A stretch of 64,000 bases of DNA from DATIBQ01 sp964573395 (GTDB lineage Bacteria; Patescibacteriota; Minisyncoccia; Phycocordibacterales; UBA9973). Positions 62,101 through 64,000 of the stretch are shown piece after piece; positions within the stretch are counted from its first letter, which is position 1, and each line of letters starts with the position of its first letter. The position numbers and the translations under genes were made by a program. A model generated the notes under the pieces. That model did no database searches and had not been told where the DNA came from. It saw nothing but the letters and a program-made list of their open reading frames with translations. The stretch lies in the NCBI GenBank assembly GCA_964573395.1, contig CAZNJI010000005.1:10938-74937 (forward strand), in the 5' to 3' direction.

Positions 62101-64000
62101 ATCGCCAATCTGCCGCACTGGTGAGTGTTGGGTTAATATATATACCTCGCGTAATGCCAGTACCTCCACTTTGATTAATTACTGGCTGAATAAGTTGGGC
62201 AGCAAGGGTGGCGCTACCGCTTGATGGTGCAAAGTTAGGTGAAATTTGCAGTACGTTTATATTCCCTGATGTTGGTACTACATTTCCCATGGAAAGGCGC
62301 AGACCATATCCATCACCTACCGAACCAATATTCGTGTTTCCATTAAAGTTAAAACTAACTCCTTTTAACGTATTAACCGCTGAAGTGGTTGCAGTGGTAA
62401 AAGTAACTGCTCCTGATCCTTTTTCTAAGAACACATCTCCCACTAAGTACGCAGCGTAATTCGCTGAACCTCCGGTAGCCGATGAATATAATCCAACATT
62501 CGTAGAGTTCGTACCGGTATGCGTATTTGAGAAATATCCTCCGTAGGTTGTCTGAGTAGAGGTTCCATTTGCGCCAGCAGTAGAAACATTTAATACTTTT
62601 TGCGTATTTGAAGCCGCTGCAGTACTGTTCACTGAAAGATCTATTAAGCTCCCTGAGGTAAGAGAAGATGATGAAGCTGCAATCAGCTTTCCTGTGGTTA
62701 ATGAATTCCCGGTCATCGTCCAGAATGTCTCAGTATCAGAGCTAACTGTCCACGCATTAAGTTCTGCATCATCAAACGTTAATGTTTGTGTTCCCGATGG
62801 ATTAGAAACTGAATCCCAGCTTGCTCCCCCACAACTCTGCCACTCAAAGTCTCCGGTGGTGGTTTCGTAGGTTAAGCATTCTTCATCGTTTGCTGAATCA
62901 ACTGCTTTCAAGTGAGATTCGAGCACTTTGTCTGCGCCGATAGTAACGGCAGTGAGGCCAGTGCCAGAGATGTCTCCGGCGATGTCAATCGCTCCTTCAA
63001 GCGTGCTTTCAGTCGTGGCATCAATCGCATCAAGGCCGTTGATGGTGCCGGTACCGGTTAAGGTCAGCGTTGCCGTTGAGAGGATGGTCGGTGCAAGTGT
63101 CCCAGTACTTGCATCATAGAGCAGTCCACCATCCGTCTTGGCCGCCAGCGATCCAGTCGCCGAATCGAAGATTGCCACGAATGAGGTGGCGTCAGTTGAG
63201 TCGACGACCGTCACCGTTGAGGCAAGCGTGGCGAGGTCGATGGTGATGTTGTTTGGAATGTCGCCGTCAGTGATGGACGCACAGGTGAGGTTGCCGTTTG
63301 CCGCAATGGTGGTGGCGAAGGTATTTGCGGCACAGTCACTTGGGTTGGCTGCGAGTGCTGTTGCGGTGTCAGCGTTGCCGGTGACGTTTCCGGTCAGTCC
63401 GCCGATGAAGGTGGTGGCAGTGAGGGCGTTCGTGGTGGCGTTGTATGTCAGGCCGGCATCAGTGGCTGGTGAGAGTGAGCCGGTGGCGGACGTACCGAGT
63501 GCGACAAACGTCGTGGTGTCGCCTGCTGCGTCGGCGAAGGTGACGGTCGTTGCAGTGGTTGCCGCATCAACCGTGATATTGTTTGGCACCTGGGCATCAG
63601 TGACTGCACCTTGGAGGTCTGAGAGGTCGAGGACACCTTCAAGTGATGATTCAATTTCCCCTGCCGTTTGGTTGATCCAGGTGCCCGATGAAGAAACGAG
63701 GAACTCCCCATCTCCAAGTGCAGTCAGTGTCACATCTGAGAGATCATCAATTGAGGCAGTGGAGAGCCCAGTCAAGAAGCCAGCGTCGTTGGTGAAGTCG
63801 AGGAGGGTGACATCGGTGAAGTCGATCGAATCATCATCAATGGTGTCGTTTTGGATGTTCTCGCCATCAAGGGAGGTCAGCGTTGCGCCGGAACCGGCAA
63901 ACGACGTTGCAGAGAGTGCGCCGGTTGAAGCGTTGTATGTGAGAGCGCCATCCGTCTTGGCCGCCAGCGATCCAGTCGCCGAATCGAAGATTGCCACGAA
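56156..64000 (-). CDS. Giant repetitive surface protein, N-terminus outside the window
   Basis: At least 2613 residues with no stop up to base 64000, so the start is beyond the window. Most of it is Thr/Ala/Ser/Gly/Asp-rich modules (FVALGTSATGSLSPATDAGL, TATALAANPSDCAANTFATT, TLTLTGTGTINGLDAIDATT) that recur at intervals, with two near-identical blocks of about 500 nt around 60.05-60.60 and 63.0-63.54 kb. Near the C-terminus is a conserved segment (DLAEVYYAKGGTLSPGTVVM, ALSGRVPVKVSTENGAINVG) like the peptidase G2-type domain of tail-fibre proteins, then a beta domain and a Pro/Glu/Thr-rich end. There is no C-terminal membrane helix or LPXTG. Likely an adhesin or cell-cell contact fibre. Confidence 0.85.
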   Translation of the reverse strand, partial: FVAIFDSATGSLAAKTDGALTYNASTGALSATSFAGSGATLTSLDGENIQNDTIDDDSIDFTDVTLLDFTNDAGFLTGLSTASIDDLSDVTLTALGDGEFLVSSSGTWINQTAGEIESSLEGVLDLSDLQGAVTDAQVPNNITVDAATTATTVTFADAAGDTTTFVALGTSATGSLSPATDAGLTYNATTNALTATTFIGGLTGNVTGNADTATALAANPSDCAANTFATTIAANGNLTCASITDGDIPNNITIDLATLASTVTVVDSTDATSFVAIFDSATGSLAAKTDGGLLYDASTGTLAPTILSTATLTLTGTGTINGLDAIDATTESTLEGAIDIAGDISGTGLTAVTIGADKVLESHLKAVDSANDEECLTYETTTGDFEWQSCGGASWDSVSNPSGTQTLTFDDAELNAWTVSSDTETFWTMTGNSLTTGKLIAASSSSLTSGSLIDLSVNSTAAASNTQKVLNVSTAGANGTSTQTTYGGYFSNTHTGTNSTNVGLYSSATGGSANYAAYLVGDVFLEKGSGAVTFTTATTSAVNTLKGVSFNFNGNTNIGSVGDGYGLRLSMGNVVPTSGNINVLQISPNFAPSSGSATLAAQLIQPVINQSGGTGITRGIYINPTLTSAADWRSLEIANNSGYAIYQTGASATNSFAGATTFTGTLDANGQVDLGDNGDTVSIDSSDWDISTTGAITGVSFDANGTGNSISNIESADVLDNTLTASDLNATLTFADDDLIDLSAINLSDGAEGLILPQNATACSTATAEGQICWDTAGEDLYVGNGTAAVQMNGGGSGNTLYSADDALAGNRIVDLDGNTLEIQHGGQNLLSIDPTTDSESSIIRAYNNTSGVNYAYSEHSTTADEAQFRLRADFEETNRATIAGFADTSGDSLSYTADTHTFTGNFVSGSNNVWDLDGYTLSVAAMGNNLFGIDPTAGSETTYIGAQNQTNNDNFGFLEFHTADTTASALLYAVFNGSEEVAEIELQSESGFSNIEYSANIHEFTGDILVDPAGVSLSGDGDGAITFLGLGDGSDEDLTINLDDTSNTWVFSSSTGVTAATFGAIALSTDTLTLTGTGTLNGLDAIDATTETTIESAIDTLANLTSIQGQSFTVSGTTTVSGTNTGDQTSVTGNAGTVTFADAGGDTTTFVALGTAATGSLAPATDAGLTYNASTNALTATSFIGGLTGNADTATALAANPTDCAANTFATTIAANGNLTCASLTDGDIPNNITVDLATLASTVTVVDGTDATSFVAIFDSATGSLAPKTDGGLLYDASTGTLSPTILSTATLTLTGTGTINGLDAVDATGENTIEALIFDSDAENITGVWEVQDDTNFVFGNDANWAIEYDEGVDNQLLFTTTQTAATATTDPLFEILVGASPTADQQVFGVAKGSQASNTALLTLDEDGDLVILGDLTVNSCTGCGVGGGSTWNGISNPTGDQALTFDSGEETAWTVNATTATAFSIASSTLSSGTLLDLSVTGTAGISSQKALNISTAGAVTGANTTYGAYLSNTHTGASATNVALYATASGATTANYAGLFDGRLQVNGGSYTGGLFKVDPISGIGALGDFNNANNSNYIEVDDDIGTIRFNNGAGTVFEADDSSNIYRLGEMQQAGATILVVDADEHDINFTEAALNSTLSLTGSTAEELATLTLTNATSSGNQYGIYIDNAASSGTTESLLVIDNSDTNTAVTNAIQFIDAGGTFTNLFNVNGTLISTSEFSVLDAGIERGDLTTQGTATDEYCLTSETGGGALLEWQACGGGGGVSDGDKGDVTVASSGSVWTVDLTSSDGSGATSSASGMEAGTGGIGLLQGCADGQVLKWDESGSVWECGSDRATFHNVLDGNFTTTSTTPEDVDNNSDTTDNMGFPVGANETWIFQMNLQFSSNSTADFKGDIDAPTGSTCDISFNIMEEALSVANVACGTTSGNLAIATTTTDSIWVTGTIVTAGTAGDVQLQVGQVATSGTTTVYAGSYVTAYKVSGADLAEVYYAKGGTLSPGTVVMTDSQLSAGVKASEGAYGKNLLGVVTTKPGLVIGDIQPDGGTPVMVALSGRVPVKVSTENGAINVGDALTSSSIPGVAMKATKASTVIGVALDSYDGEDVGSVLMFVKTGSYNGTNLKDLLPPPGTDSALLTEQNLSKTALEYFVNQKELYGNEAEVNMSEIITDRLVAGLEIITPQVITDTLEVNTIRPAGEDGIGLVLTDGSPFTIGKEVTITAEDGTTSTTVEPIITFDALGNGTFAGKITATEIEAGKITGLETITNRLAVLGEGQESLALTASAVHALASQISALQEAGVDGAAYLTELATAQEGLAGRLALIESFFGENETFTIAELTAGKLTVSGESAFNGQADFNGLSFFSGATVFNEAVTFGGAVEFALPPLFNKDTAGFALIKEGDRRVRIDFENEYMVEPATNASISFESADDMTDAEAEAFFNAGIQFLIVDKSKTGFTILLNKPAVRDIRFSWTALASKDPAVYESVFEGLDIAPPEAVQPEPSASPEPTPPPVEPTPTPEPAAPEATTPEPTPDPAPAEDPVVPQPQPEPETTPEVTPIEESKPQPSPTPEPAPPPAETTPTPEPTVPESTPDPAPVEEPVQKSTPEPTV

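Overview
The window looks like a chromosome piece from a Patescibacteria (CPR) bacterium, most likely of the Parcubacteria type. The clues are a 495-residue IF-2 without the long N-terminal region, a cysteine-free 52-residue L33, a run of VirB2-like T4SS pilins each with one or two hydrophobic helices, a binding protein with no ABC permease nearby, a very large repetitive surface protein, and mostly minimal tRNA genes (only tRNA-Tyr shows an encoded CCA). TGA is used as a stop codon, so the code is standard. There is no rRNA and no CRISPR array.

Layout. 1-12.4 kb: informational genes (rel, parB, miaA, rpmG, clpB, a cysteine desulfurase, infB-rbfA) mixed with eight tRNA genes, four of them Leu, and two copies of a twin-hairpin repeat linked to tRNA 3' ends. 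12.5-19.8 kb: an SPFH-like protein with a small membrane protein, then a minus-strand operon running methyltransferase, membrane-anchored solute-binding protein and five pilin-like proteins, one fused to about ten NCDGxDD calcium-type repeats. 19.9-31.2 kb: housekeeping genes (gyrA, rpsA, pth, lepB-hisS-def-fmt, hpf, pyk). 31.4-43.0 kb: a tRNA-Asn gene split by a 293-nt group I intron, followed by an AT-rich island of about 11 kb whose serine recombinase ends inside the tRNA 3' end. 43.4-64 kb: an ECF sigma factor with its DUF5667 partner and an envelope region (PG-binding surface protein, VanY peptidase, DoxX-like, GerMN/Gmad2, RRM protein, dockerin and two cohesin proteins, class A serine hydrolase, and the C-terminal 2.6 kilo-residues of a giant adhesin).

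Most interesting system. The island carries four 108-nt minus-strand repeats, all without indels and differing mostly at synonymous or conservative sites. Each encodes the same 35-residue tail (LPLVDEFRTLNW ... LQN stop). Each begins at the same GCTCCC hexamer, in the same frame, at which the recombinase coding sequence runs into the tRNA. The simplest reading is that the tail is the native C-terminus of the recombinase. The crossover lies in its codons, integration into tRNA-Asn swaps the tail for 'R-stop', and three small cassettes (40.5-41.5, 41.5-42.2 and 42.2-43.0 kb) have accreted behind the main element, each ending in its own tail. This would be an integron-like cassette array run by a serine recombinase. 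The main element also carries a nuclease-like/HNH/membrane operon, a DUF3800 gene and a HEPN-motif gene, which suggests a defence cargo.

Expression. Several genes have an extended -10 box (TGnTAnnnT) or a full sigma70-type promoter about 7-12 nt before the start codon (parB, the DUF4446-infB operon, the Gly/Tyr-rich protein, vanY, the serine hydrolase), so leaderless mRNAs look common.
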